Shown piece after piece: positions 36,821 to 46,851 of a stretch of 64,000 bases of DNA. Under the pieces are notes generated by a model that was given only the letters and a program-made list of their open reading frames with translations, was not told where the DNA came from and searched no databases. A program made the translations under genes and the position numbers. Origin of the DNA: Cycloclasticus sp. GTDB taxonomy: Bacteria > Pseudomonadota > Gammaproteobacteria > Methylococcales > Cycloclasticaceae. Position 1 is the stretch's first letter. Each line of letters starts with the position of its first letter. The stretch spans positions 1,857,144 through 1,921,143 of the forward strand of contig JBFLJU010000001.1 in assembly GCA_040743155.1 (NCBI GenBank), read 5' to 3'.

Positions 36821-37708
36821 TTATACCGCCAACACGGCTGCGGTTAGCGAGGCAAACATCAATAAGCCTCCAAAAAACCTGCTTTTTAGCTGCTGCCGGC
36901 TTAACTTTTCGATATGACTAAAACCAAAACGCGCCATCAAATAAACGACTACTATGGCGATCAAGCCCCTTGAAGACTGCACAATATTAATAATGGTCGC
37001 CTCTCCTGCTTGTTTAAAAGCCACCATCAAAATAATAATGCCGATTAACTGCACCACTGCATAGATACCCAATGTTTTTGTAAACGGCATCGACACCTGC
37101 CAATCCCCTCTGAATAGCACGCCTGAAAAAGGCATTAAAAAAACGGTGGGAACAAGGAAGGCGCAAATTGCCACCTCAAGACCACTCATGCCTTGGTTTA
37201 ACAGGTAAACAACCATCATATCTGCACACGCAAAGAAAACGCAGGTCAGCAAAATATAGGTCAGCGCCTTTGGTGAACCATGGAGCTTGCCATCATTCAA
37301 TAAAAACAAACTCACTAGCGCACCAACCGCTCCAGCATAAACAACCCAATCATACGTAATATCAAACAACAGCACCGATAGCACAGCTACTGCAAACATC
37401 TTACAACCCAACATGGGGACCACAAACGAAGCATCGCCGTATTGAAGTGCATTCATATAACAAGTCTGACCAAGCAGCACAAAAGAACACATAAAAATAA
37501 TAAACCAGATATATTCCCAGACATTATTTAGATCAATAAAGGGCAGAAAAAACACACAAATTAGCCCCACCGCAAACTGACTATAAAAAGCCAGTTTTAG
37601 GCGATTAGTAGAGTGCGCTAAAAACTGTTTCGTATAGGTGAAACTAAAGGCATGAAGCACAGAAGCAATCAGTGCTAGCCAAATATAAGACGGTATTAAT
37701 AAAGTCAA
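36821..37708 (-). CDS. EamA/DMT-superfamily permease
   Basis: A 295-residue inner-membrane protein with about ten hydrophobic helices in two halves, as in drug/metabolite transporters. The N-terminal half has TKQFLAHSTNRLKLAFYSQF and a QTCYMNALQYGDASFVVPML segment typical of EamA repeats. The second half has VAFKQAGEATIINIVQSSRG. The start is TTG 37708, supported by a GAGGT ribosome site; no ATG fits. It is divergent from the dioxygenase genes and upstream of the semialdehyde dehydrogenase gene, so it may move an aromatic intermediate or related solute. Direction and substrate are unknown. Confidence 0.82.
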   Translation of the reverse strand: MTLLIPSYIWLALIASVLHAFSFTYTKQFLAHSTNRLKLAFYSQFAVGLICVFFLPFIDLNNVWEYIWFIIFMCSFVLLGQTCYMNALQYGDASFVVPMLGCKMFAVAVLSVLLFDITYDWVVYAGAVGALVSLFLLNDGKLHGSPKALTYILLTCVFFACADMMVVYLLNQGMSGLEVAICAFLVPTVFLMPFSGVLFRGDWQVSMPFTKTLGIYAVVQLIGIIILMVAFKQAGEATIINIVQSSRGLIAIVVVYLMARFGFSHIEKLSRQQLKSRFFGGLLMFASLTAAVLAV

Positions 37709-37780
37709 CGATGAAACCTCTATTTACATAAGCAAAAGCTAATAATGATAGTCCAAGTAGAGCAATAATAAAACATGAAT

Positions 37781-37816
37781 GACGTAAGTTACTTGATGTA
37801 AGATGACTTGCATCAC
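37781..37816. promoter_or_regulatory. Repeated operator-like motif TGAYGYAAG between permease and dioxygenase genes
   Basis: Three copies of a nine-base motif occur within 36 bases: TGACGTAAG (37781-37789), TGATGTAAG (37795-37803) and the inverted CTTGCATCA (37808-37816). The last two form an inverted repeat with a 4-base spacer, and GTAAGTTAC at 37785-37793 is itself a palindrome. The site lies in the divergent control region of the aromatic genes and looks like a regulator-binding site. No regulator gene for it is in the window. Confidence 0.5.
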
Positions 37817-37851
37817 GGACAAGCTATATTTATTAAAAATAAATTAAATAA

Positions 37852-39252
<1,401 letters not shown>

Positions 39253-39299
39253 TTTAAGAGCTGCATTATTCACTAACAATCATTTTTTTGGAACAAATC

Positions 39300-39875
39300 A
39301 TGGCATCTAATATAAATATAACAGGCATTATTTCAAACCCAGCGGCTGATCTTGCGCTACAACATGAAGTTGAACAATTTTACTATCGCGAAGCACTTCT
39401 TCTAGACAACATTCGATACGAAGATTGGTTTGCACTATTGGATGATGATATCCATTACTACATGCCGATTAGACGAAACCGTATGCAACGTCGTGGCAAA
39501 GTAAGAGCTAGCGATTTATCTGAATACACAAACCAACATGAGTTTGCTCATTTCGATGAAGATAAAACAGCCATGCAAGGCCGTTTAACAAAACTACTTA
39601 GCGATTATAGTTGGTCGGAAAACCCAGCTTCACGTACTCGGCATACTGTTTCAAACGTTATTATTAGCAAAGGCGAAGAAGAGAACACTTTAAATATCTG
39701 TTCTGCCTTTATCGTTTATCGCAACAGGCTGGAAACACAGGTGGACATATTTGCCGGTGAGCGTCACGACGTATTACGCCGTGCTGATAATGAACTGGGG
39801 TTTAAAATAGCAAAGCGCACTATCCTTATCGATCAAAGCACTATTTTGTCAAACAACATCAGTATCTTCTTTTAG
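39300..39875 (+). CDS. Aromatic ring-hydroxylating dioxygenase, small (beta) subunit
   Basis: A 191-residue SnoaL-like-fold subunit. [40 protein letters not shown] and [20 protein letters not shown] are characteristic of toluene/biphenyl dioxygenase beta subunits. ATG 39300 is used; the open frame from TTG 39288 would include the GGA ribosome site just upstream. It follows the alpha subunit by 47 bases and forms the alpha3-beta3 hydroxylase with it. The C-terminus (SIFF) is followed by a terminator rather than a ferredoxin gene. Confidence 0.9.
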   Translation: MASNINITGIISNPAADLALQHEVEQFYYREALLLDNIRYEDWFALLDDDIHYYMPIRRNRMQRRGKVRASDLSEYTNQHEFAHFDEDKTAMQGRLTKLLSDYSWSENPASRTRHTVSNVIISKGEEENTLNICSAFIVYRNRLETQVDIFAGERHDVLRRADNELGFKIAKRTILIDQSTILSNNISIFF

Positions 39876-39902
39876 GCTAACAGCTAGCAATAAGCAGGTA
39901 TA

Positions 39903-39940
39903 AAAAAAGCTTATGGTCATTACGGCCATAAGCTTTTTTA
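39903..39940. terminator. Bidirectional intrinsic terminator
   Basis: Stem GCTTATGG / CCATAAGC (39909-39916 and 39926-39933) with a nine-base loop is extended by an A tract on the left and a T tract on the right. It ends both the dioxygenase operon and the opposing meta-pathway operon. Confidence 0.9.
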
Positions 39941-39958
39941 GTTTATAACCGGTAAAAA

Positions 39959-40723
39959 TTAATCTGCATTAAAGCGCCCCAATAAACTATTAGCGGCTCC
40001 CTTCAATAACAAAGTATCTGCCGCTATTAGAAAAAAGTTCGCGCCCATTTGTTGATAAGAAGCCAATTGCTTAGGGTCGGCACAATACACACCCACCGGT
40101 TTGCCAAGCGCATGAATTCTTTGTATCGCGTCTTCAACAACACGACGCACTTCTGGGTGTGCTGGCTGCCCAATATATCCCATCGCTGCTGCTAAATCAG
40201 CGGGGCCAACAAAAATCGCATCAACACCCTCAGTCTGGGTAATTGCATCTAGGTTAGCGACCCCTTCTAAACTTTCTATTTGCAAGATGAGGCAGACATT
40301 ATCATCTGCTTTTTCAAAATAGTCGGGGAACGAGCCCCATCGTGTTGCACGTGTTAAACCACCACCTAAGCCACGAATACCTTTTGGGGGAAATCTAACG
40401 GCCTGCGCTAACAGTTCAGCTTGTTCGGCTGAATCAACCATTGGAATAAGCAAGCTTTGCGCGCCTATATCCAATACACGCTTGATGGTTGCCTCATTAT
40501 GGTCGGGCAAACGAACTACTGAATTAACGGGATAAGCGGCTAATGACTGTAATTGCCCCATAATGGATTTAATGTCATTAGGTCCATGCTCACCGTCAAT
40601 TAACAACCAGTCAAAGCCCGTAGTTGCCATAAGCTCAGCAGCGGTATTATCGGCTAAAGCCATAAAGGCACCCAACTGTCGGGTGCCTTTATGAAGAGCC
40701 TGTTTAAATGTATTTTCAATCAT
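39959..40723 (-). CDS. HpcH/HpaI-family class II pyruvate aldolase
   Basis: A 254-residue metal-dependent aldolase. FDWLLIDGEHGPNDIKSIMG, GAQSLLIPMVDSAEQAELLA, RATRWGSFPDYF, CLILQIESLEGVANLDAI and VDAIFVGPADLAAAMGYIG are the HpaI family blocks, with the metal ligands Glu and Asp in the last two. HpaI splits 4-hydroxy-2-oxoheptanedioate into pyruvate and succinic semialdehyde but the family accepts shorter 4-hydroxy-2-oxo acids. It is the last gene of the minus-strand run with the hydratase and hydrolase and would perform the final carbon-carbon cleavage. The alternative is a general 2-keto-3-deoxy acid aldolase. Confidence 0.88.
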   Translation of the reverse strand: MIENTFKQALHKGTRQLGAFMALADNTAAELMATTGFDWLLIDGEHGPNDIKSIMGQLQSLAAYPVNSVVRLPDHNEATIKRVLDIGAQSLLIPMVDSAEQAELLAQAVRFPPKGIRGLGGGLTRATRWGSFPDYFEKADDNVCLILQIESLEGVANLDAITQTEGVDAIFVGPADLAAAMGYIGQPAHPEVRRVVEDAIQRIHALGKPVGVYCADPKQLASYQQMGANFFLIAADTLLLKGAANSLLGRFNAD

Positions 40724-40746
40724 AGTCAGTACAAACCATTAAAGCC

Positions 40747-41550
40747 TTAAACAAAACGGAAACCAATACTGCCTAATTTACCAAAGTCGGCGTGAAAAGT
40801 ATCACCTCGCTCAACCGATAATAAGCGCGTAAACGAACCGCCTAAAATGACTTGGCCCGGCTCTAATGCTATACCATGCGGCGCAAAACGCCTTGATAAC
40901 CAAACAATACCATTACCAGGGTGATTCAACACACCGGCTGAGACACCGGTTTCTTCAATCAACCCATTACGTGAAACAATGGCGCCAATCCACCTCAAAT
41001 CAACGTCCATTGGCCTAACCGGGCGACCGCCGGTAATAAGGCCTGCGCAAGCCGCATTGTCTGCGATCGTATCAAATACCTTACGACGTCGACCCGTTTC
41101 TGGATCAACACGTATCACACGTGAATCCACAATTTCAACAGCAGGGCATACATAGTCCGTGGCATCTAACACGTCCATCAAGGTAATGTTCTCCCCTTCT
41201 AAACGCTTACCCAGTACAAAGGCAATTTCCACCTCAACCAGTGGCGCAATAAAACGGTCGAATGGTATTTCAGAATTATCGGAAAATACCATATCGTCCA
41301 TCAAGGTACCGTAATCCGGTTCCGTTATTTGCGACGCCATTTGCATAGCACGAGATGTAAGGCCAATTTTCCGACCAACAATTTTTCTGCCTTGAGCCAG
41401 TCTTAACTTTGTCCACTCTGCTTGAATCGCATAACCATCTTCGATGGTCATCTCTGGGTACAAATGTGAGAACTGTGGAATAGTCTTACCACTGGCTAGC
41501 GCTTTATCAAGCGCTAGCGCAGAGGCTTCTAATATTTTCTGGTCTAACAC
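40747..41550 (-). CDS. 2-oxo-hept-4-ene-1,7-dioate hydratase-type enzyme (HpaH/HpcG-like)
   Basis: A 267-residue hydratase. Its sequence follows E. coli HpcG nearly end to end: LYPEMTIEDGYAIQAEWTKL, GRKIGLTSRAMQMASQITEP, EVEIAFVLGKRL, DPETGRRRKVFDTIADNAAC, GVSAGVLNHPGNGIVWLSR and QVILGGSFTR. HpcG hydrates the seven-carbon dicarboxylate of the homoprotocatechuate pathway; shorter relatives hydrate 2-oxopent-4-enoate. Start is GTG 41550, which overlaps the hydrolase stop by seven bases (GTGTTAG), so translation is coupled. The aldolase gene follows after 23 bases. Confidence 0.88.
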   Translation of the reverse strand: MLDQKILEASALALDKALASGKTIPQFSHLYPEMTIEDGYAIQAEWTKLRLAQGRKIVGRKIGLTSRAMQMASQITEPDYGTLMDDMVFSDNSEIPFDRFIAPLVEVEIAFVLGKRLEGENITLMDVLDATDYVCPAVEIVDSRVIRVDPETGRRRKVFDTIADNAACAGLITGGRPVRPMDVDLRWIGAIVSRNGLIEETGVSAGVLNHPGNGIVWLSRRFAPHGIALEPGQVILGGSFTRLLSVERGDTFHADFGKLGSIGFRFV

Positions 41551-42404
41551 CTGATTTCTTTACCCAAGAAGTGAGACATAATAATAGGGTACATGCCATC
41601 CCAGCGTTGTGTTTGCGCCCAATGGCCACAACGATCCAGCACGTGTAGCTCAGCACGTTTTAAATGCTCTAAGAAGTACATGCTCGTTTCTAGTGGCACA
41701 ACTTTATCTTGGCGTCCATGAACAATGGCCCACTCTTGATCCATCGCTGCAAGCACTGGTGGTGGAATAATTAATTTATCCATGTCTTCGTTCATCGCTC
41801 TAAACATAACTTCTTGAATAGGGCGCATTTTAGGGTCCATCGCTTTTTCAAAACGGTCTTGCATCACGGCTTCTAGATCTTCGAAAATGCTAGGATCATA
41901 AACAAAACTTTGAATTAACTCACGGTAGCGAGTAACGCGCGGGTCATCATAGAAGCTCATCATACGTGCGAGTGTCGCCGACTTGGTGAACGGCGCACCA
42001 ATTGCACCCATTAGCATACATTTATCAAATCTGTCTGGCATTTCAACCACACATTGTAAGGCAAGCGCACCACCCATTGAGTTACCAATAACGTGTGTTT
42101 TCTCAATCCCTAACTCATCTAATAAACCTTTAACCTGCTCCACGCGGTAACCCATCCAGCGAGCAATTTTTTGTGGAATTTCTTTAGGCATTTCTGAACC
42201 ACCAAAACCGATAGCGTCTGGTGCAATCACATAAAAGTGCTCCGCCAAAATCGGCGTACATTGCGTCCAGTTAGAAGCTGCACTTGCGCCAGGCCCTGCA
42301 CCATGTAGCAACAAAAGCGGTGGGTTTTTAGGGTTACCGGCTATAAGACAGTTACTTGCCAATTCCCCTGACGGGATCATTTTTTCTACCATTTCAAAAC
42401 TCAT
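41544..42404 (-). CDS. Meta-cleavage product hydrolase (2-hydroxymuconate semialdehyde hydrolase family)
   Basis: A 286-residue alpha/beta hydrolase of the BphD/TodF/DmpD/MhpC type that cleaves C-C bonds of meta-ring-fission products. LLLLHGAGPGASAASNWTQC contains the oxyanion-forming residues, THVIGNSMGGALALQ holds the serine, IVHGRQDKVVPLE the acid and LDRCGHWAQTQRWD the histidine. The GNSMGG elbow and GHWAQ ending separate it from ordinary esterases. It lies between the epoxide-hydrolase-like gene and the hydratase gene in one operon. The acyl group it releases depends on the hydrocarbon substrate, which is unknown. Confidence 0.9.
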   Translation of the reverse strand: MSFEMVEKMIPSGELASNCLIAGNPKNPPLLLLHGAGPGASAASNWTQCTPILAEHFYVIAPDAIGFGGSEMPKEIPQKIARWMGYRVEQVKGLLDELGIEKTHVIGNSMGGALALQCVVEMPDRFDKCMLMGAIGAPFTKSATLARMMSFYDDPRVTRYRELIQSFVYDPSIFEDLEAVMQDRFEKAMDPKMRPIQEVMFRAMNEDMDKLIIPPPVLAAMDQEWAIVHGRQDKVVPLETSMYFLEHLKRAELHVLDRCGHWAQTQRWDGMYPIIMSHFLGKEIRC

Positions 42405-42517
42405 CTTTCTCTTCCTCTTTTAGTTTTAAGAATATCTACAACACGTCTTTTCGTAGCCCTATAAGCCACTTACTTTATTCACCAATAAAAATCTTTACTC
42501 ATATTGCGCTGCGATCG

Positions 42518-42910
42518 CTACAGTGCTGGCCCGCCACGTTTGACCCAATCCTGCAAATCCCAATATTCGCGCCATGAGCTTATTTTTCCATCATCATCGA
42601 ATTCAAAAATTCCTAACACCGGCAATTCTTTCATGATTGATCCGTCTTTGAAGCCAAACGTATCAAGCCGTTCCGTTACCACACGTTCGTCATCAGCCAC
42701 TAAGGTTAATATCTCAAACCTTGCACTCTCTGTGGCCTGAAAGAAGCCTTCTATAAAGCCAGTTATCTGCTGTAGACCCATAATCGGCTCTACCGGTAAG
42801 TTGTGATAAACAGCGTCTTCGCTCATGAGGGATACAACACCGTCAATATCCATTGCATCCCATGCTGTACAAAAACTTCTAACCGTTTCTTCATTACTTT
42901 TTAAAGTCAT
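42518..42910 (-). CDS. Limonene-1,2-epoxide hydrolase-like (SnoaL-fold) protein
   Basis: A 130-residue cone-fold protein. The residues that form the limonene epoxide hydrolase active site appear conserved: Arg and Asp in VVTERLDTF and Asp in SSWREYWDLQDW, with the ELPVLGIFEFDDDGKI strand between. The N-terminus KSNEETVRSFCTAWDAMDID is typical of this fold. A GGGAAG ribosome site precedes ATG 42910. It is the first gene of the meta-pathway operon, 113 bases before the hydrolase. It could open an arene or alkene epoxide or act as an isomerase; activity is inferred from motif only. Confidence 0.78.
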   Translation of the reverse strand: MTLKSNEETVRSFCTAWDAMDIDGVVSLMSEDAVYHNLPVEPIMGLQQITGFIEGFFQATESARFEILTLVADDERVVTERLDTFGFKDGSIMKELPVLGIFEFDDDGKISSWREYWDLQDWVKRGGPAL

Positions 42911-43178
42911 TATCTTCCCTATTCAATTCTAATTTTTTGTATCGCGACACTGAATCCCAGCAATACTCGGTTTAAAACTACCTAACATTTGATTCTTGAA
43001 TATCTTCAAATATTATTAACTACTTATGTTCATGAAATCAATGCCTTTGATCACTGATAGTCGATAAAAAAATTATCATCCATTATGCATAAAAAATCGA
43101 ATTGAACTAAACAGTACCTCAATAGCCCAATCTTATGTTAAGTTGATATTTCCATTATGATATGGGAGGTAGTTTTTA

Positions 43179-43706
43179 ATGAAAAGACGTTTATATTTTT
43201 TGTTACCTGATCACGACACCTCTGAACAAGTTGTTAACGAGATGTTAATCGCTCGCATAACTGAATCAAATATCCACATCCTCGCCAAATCTGGCGCCGA
43301 CATGGCCGCTTTACCCGAAGCCAACTTACTTCAATCCAGTGATTTCATTCACAGTGTAGAAACTGGTGCAGCATTAGGCGGCGTAACGGGAATTTTGGCC
43401 GGACTTGCCGCAATGACTTTTCCGCCAGCTGGGTTAGTACTTGGTGGTGGCGCTGTTCTTGGTATTGCCCTTGCAGGGGCTGGTGTTGGGTCTTGGGCTT
43501 CTGCCATGATTGGCATTAGCGCACCTAATTCTAGACTTAAAGCATTCGAAGCAGCCATAGAAGAAGGCCAATATCTGATGATGGTAGACGTGCCGATTAA
43601 AAAAGTGGCCGAAATAACCAAAAGCGTGAAAGCACATCACCCAGATACCGAAATTCATGCTTGTGATCCGGAGATACCGGCTCACCCATTAGGCGGGATT
43701 TATTAG
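43179..43706 (+). CDS. DUF1269-like glycine-rich membrane-associated protein
   Basis: A 175-residue protein. Residues about 1-60 and 115-165 form two small alpha/beta halves, with a very Gly/Ala-rich hydrophobic hairpin between them (GAALGGVTGILAGLAAMTFP, then GLVLGGGAVLGIALAGAGVG). This is the plan of DUF1269 and general-stress-protein 17M-like proteins. A strong GGGAGGT ribosome site lies before ATG 43179. The next genes on both sides are on the other strand, so it is monocistronic. Function unknown. A stress role would be only by analogy. Confidence 0.7.
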   Translation: MKRRLYFLLPDHDTSEQVVNEMLIARITESNIHILAKSGADMAALPEANLLQSSDFIHSVETGAALGGVTGILAGLAAMTFPPAGLVLGGGAVLGIALAGAGVGSWASAMIGISAPNSRLKAFEAAIEEGQYLMMVDVPIKKVAEITKSVKAHHPDTEIHACDPEIPAHPLGGIY

Positions 43707-43802
43707 TATTTAGCTCGTCCGGCTTGCTATTTGTCTGCCTTTCGCCAAAGCGCGAGGTGCGATTGCGCGCAAGTTCAACACTTTAACAAGATGCTTTTTT
43801 AC

Positions 43803-45767
43803 TTAGCTTGAAGGCTCAACCGCATTCAACTTAGACAAAACCAAGTTGCCAAAAGCATCCACCTTACATTGCCAGTTCGGCGCGAGATAGGTGGTGGCAA
43901 CTTGCTCCACTATCAGCGCTTCACCTTTAACAACATCGTTTAGCATGAGTTTCTCTCGCTGATAAATGCGCACTCCCTTATCCGACTCAACAGGAACTTC
44001 GTCACCCACCAGGCGTTCCGATTGTTGCGTTAAATGAGGCGTTGGCATTTCACCCGACAAGGATGCACGTAAATTCACCAATTCAACGGCCAAATCTAAA
44101 TCATGGCCATAACGACTTTTATGCATGGCGTGAAAATCCTTTATCGCTAACGCCTCATTCTGCCAGGGGATTGGCAGTGTGTACGACTGGCCAACGTACC
44201 TTAAGTCGACTAAATAACTGATTGTTATATCGTCTGGCGATACCCCTTCAGCCACCAGTTCCGCCTGCCCCTGCCTAACCATCGTTGCAAAACCTTTTTC
44301 TATTTTCTCAATAGACACCTCTGATAATACCCCTAATAAACTTCGAGATAATTCACGTGAACGTGGTGCCGCCAACATACCAAAAGCAGACAGCACCCCC
44401 GAATTAACCGGCACAACCGCTGTTTTCATACCCAACGCGTCCGCCAGTGCACACACGTGTAAACCACCTGCACCACCAAACGTCATCAATGTATAAGGCC
44501 TTGGATCAATGCCCCGTTGAATTGAAATAACGCGCAATGCACGCGCCATATGTTCGTTGGCTAGCCTAATAACACCTTCAGCCGCTTGCCGAGGCTCACA
44601 ACCAAGCTCGTTGGCCAATTGTTCTATGGCCTTGGCAGATGCAACTTCATCCAGTGACATTTCACCACCTAAGAAGTAGCGCGCACTAATCCTACTTAAA
44701 TACACATTGGCATCGGTCACCGTGGCTTTTTGCCCACCTTTCCCGTAGCAAGCAGGGCCGGGGGATGCGCCGGCTGATTGCGGCCCCACACACAACAAGC
44801 CACCTATATCAATGTGAGCAATGGAACCACCACCGGCACCAATCGTATGCATATCAACCATCGGCACAGCGACCGGATAGCCTTCTATTTTCCCTTCATT
44901 TGTCAGTGAGATCGCACCATTCAGCAACGCCACATCGGTTGATGTACCCCCCATATCTAAGGTTAACAGCCGGTTAAATCCCGCTAATTGACCAATATGT
45001 AGCGCCGCCATCAACCCTCCAGCCGGGCCTGATAGCAACATACGTACAGCTTGTTCACCCGCTTGTTCGGCGGCAATAGTACCTCCCGAACTTTGCATCA
45101 CTGACACAGATGAGGCTTTAACCGACTTAGTTAGCCTATCTAAATAACCAATCACCAATGGGCCAACATAGGCATTGAGCCAAGTCGCCATACCACGTTC
45201 GTATTCTTTATACTCGGCCAGCACCTTTGATGAACGAGAAACGAACATATTGGCCGGCATCGCCGCTTCAAGCCGTTTTTCTGCGCTAGAGTCGAGGAAG
45301 GAAAATAATAAGTTGATTGCGACTGCTTCGGGTGCCAATTTTTTTATCGTTGAAACAAGCTCGCTCACCTGCTCTTCGGTTAATGGCTCAACCAGTTCAC
45401 CGGTTGCAGACACACGCCCACCCGTTTCCAAGCAAAGACTCGATGGCACAGGAGGCTGTTGCGGTGCAGGGTTCAAGTTATACAACTCTTTCCTTGCTTG
45501 ACGACCTATCGTTAACATATCCGCTAAACCATGATTCGTCACAAAACAGCAACGCACCCCTTTTTTCTCAAGTAGCGCATTAGTTGCCACTGTTGAACCA
45601 TGAACGATCAACAGACTTCCGTCGTCAACAGCTAACTCATCTATACCTTGCAAAATAGCTTTCTCAGGTGCGCTGGGTGTAGACAGCACCTTGTGAATAC
45701 GTACACCTTTATCGTCAATATAAACGAAATCGGTAAATGTACCGCCCGTATCTATGCCTAATAACAT
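43803..45767 (-). CDS. Hydantoinase A / 5-oxoprolinase A-type subunit
   Basis: A 654-residue HyuA-family protein with an actin-like ATPase fold. MLLGIDTGGTFTDFVYIDDK is the N-terminal phosphate-binding motif, TLDMGGTSTDVALLNG the second, with VDMHTIGAGGGSIAHID and FGGAGGLHVCALADALGMKT further on. It supplies ATP binding for the complex with HyuB. No HyuB lies beside it; the only one in the window is at 4.6-6.1 kb. Neighbours are a DUF1269-like gene and a Gld-like ABC operon. Substrate could be 5-oxoproline, hydantoin or another cyclic amide. Confidence 0.92.
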   Translation of the reverse strand: MLLGIDTGGTFTDFVYIDDKGVRIHKVLSTPSAPEKAILQGIDELAVDDGSLLIVHGSTVATNALLEKKGVRCCFVTNHGLADMLTIGRQARKELYNLNPAPQQPPVPSSLCLETGGRVSATGELVEPLTEEQVSELVSTIKKLAPEAVAINLLFSFLDSSAEKRLEAAMPANMFVSRSSKVLAEYKEYERGMATWLNAYVGPLVIGYLDRLTKSVKASSVSVMQSSGGTIAAEQAGEQAVRMLLSGPAGGLMAALHIGQLAGFNRLLTLDMGGTSTDVALLNGAISLTNEGKIEGYPVAVPMVDMHTIGAGGGSIAHIDIGGLLCVGPQSAGASPGPACYGKGGQKATVTDANVYLSRISARYFLGGEMSLDEVASAKAIEQLANELGCEPRQAAEGVIRLANEHMARALRVISIQRGIDPRPYTLMTFGGAGGLHVCALADALGMKTAVVPVNSGVLSAFGMLAAPRSRELSRSLLGVLSEVSIEKIEKGFATMVRQGQAELVAEGVSPDDITISYLVDLRYVGQSYTLPIPWQNEALAIKDFHAMHKSRYGHDLDLAVELVNLRASLSGEMPTPHLTQQSERLVGDEVPVESDKGVRIYQREKLMLNDVVKGEALIVEQVATTYLAPNWQCKVDAFGNLVLSKLNAVEPSS

Positions 45768-45918
45768 CGAAAAAACTCTGCTTTTAAAGGCCTTATTTTT
45801 ACACGCCTAAATAATAGATTCACGTTTATTTATACGCCGCTGGTTGCTTGAAAGAGATGCCGTCGCGTATTAGACTCTTTCGCTTATTCAGCCTCACAAC
45901 ATCACGTATACTTACTCG

Positions 45919-46851
45919 ATGAGCACATTAATCGAAGTCAATCATTTATCTCGTCAATTCGGCGATCATTGTGCTGTCGATGACGTGAGTTTTTCACTCG
46001 ACAAGGGTGAAGTTCTTGGCTTTTTGGGGCCAAATGGTGCCGGCAAATCAACCACCATGAAAATGATCTGCGGCAATCTAACGCCCACGATTGGTGAAAT
46101 TAAGATTAACGGCTATGACATTATCGAGCAGCCTAAACTGGCAAAAGCTGAATTAGGTTTTTTACCTGAAATCCCTCCCCTTTATCCCGATTTGACGGTA
46201 GATGAATTTCTAACCTATTGCGCCAAACTGCATGGCATCCGCAAAACGGCGATAAAAAAAACAGTGCTACGTGGGAAATTAAAATGTGGCCTTGCAGATA
46301 TGGGTACGCGATTAATCACAAACTTATCAAAGGGCTACCAGCAACGCGTTGGCATTGCACAGGCCATTTTGCATAATCCGTCGGTTATTATTTTAGATGA
46401 GCCGACCGTTGGTCTTGACCCCATTCAAATTTTAGAAATTCGTGAACTCATTCGTGAACTAGGCAATGAACACAGTGTGATTTTATCCACCCACATTTTG
46501 CCTGAAGTGCAGCAATCGTGTAGCCGAGTGCAAATTATTCATCACGGTAAACTGGTCTTAAACGAAAGCATCGAAGGTCTCTCACGCCGCATGACTTCAT
46601 CTAGCTTAAGGGTTCGCTTTTGTGAACAACCCGAATTAGGGTTATTTCAAGATATAGCGCAAGTAACGGCCATTGAGGAACTGGAGAAACAACAATACCG
46701 TATTCACCACGAACAAGGCTTCAGCATTGCCGAAACCGTCGCCAAACTTGCCGTTAATAATGATTGGGGCATACTCGAATTAATGCCTGAGAAACACGAC
46801 ATGGAACAAATATTCCTCTCAATTACCCAAGACCCAAATAACCATGAGTAG
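45919..46851 (+). CDS. Gld-like ABC transporter ATP-binding protein
   Basis: A 310-residue ATPase. Walker A is GFLGPNGAGKSTTMKMICGN, the signature is NLSKGYQQRVGIAQAILHNP, and Walker B VIILDEPTVGLDPIQI. The C-terminal about 80 residues form the extension found in GldA and NatA-type ATPases. It opens a four-gene cluster with permease, GldG-like and DUF4340 proteins, overlapping the permease gene by 8 bases. In Bacteroidetes Gld transporters serve gliding motility; in gammaproteobacteria the same cluster exists without gliding and its cargo is unknown. Confidence 0.93.
   Translation: MSTLIEVNHLSRQFGDHCAVDDVSFSLDKGEVLGFLGPNGAGKSTTMKMICGNLTPTIGEIKINGYDIIEQPKLAKAELGFLPEIPPLYPDLTVDEFLTYCAKLHGIRKTAIKKTVLRGKLKCGLADMGTRLITNLSKGYQQRVGIAQAILHNPSVIILDEPTVGLDPIQILEIRELIRELGNEHSVILSTHILPEVQQSCSRVQIIHHGKLVLNESIEGLSRRMTSSSLRVRFCEQPELGLFQDIAQVTAIEELEKQQYRIHHEQGFSIAETVAKLAVNNDWGILELMPEKHDMEQIFLSITQDPNNHE

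Noticed and set aside
36667-36921. 84-codon plus-strand frame across the gap between the dehydrogenase and permease genes
   Set aside because: Most of it overlaps the two minus-strand genes; the unique part has no recognisable domain.
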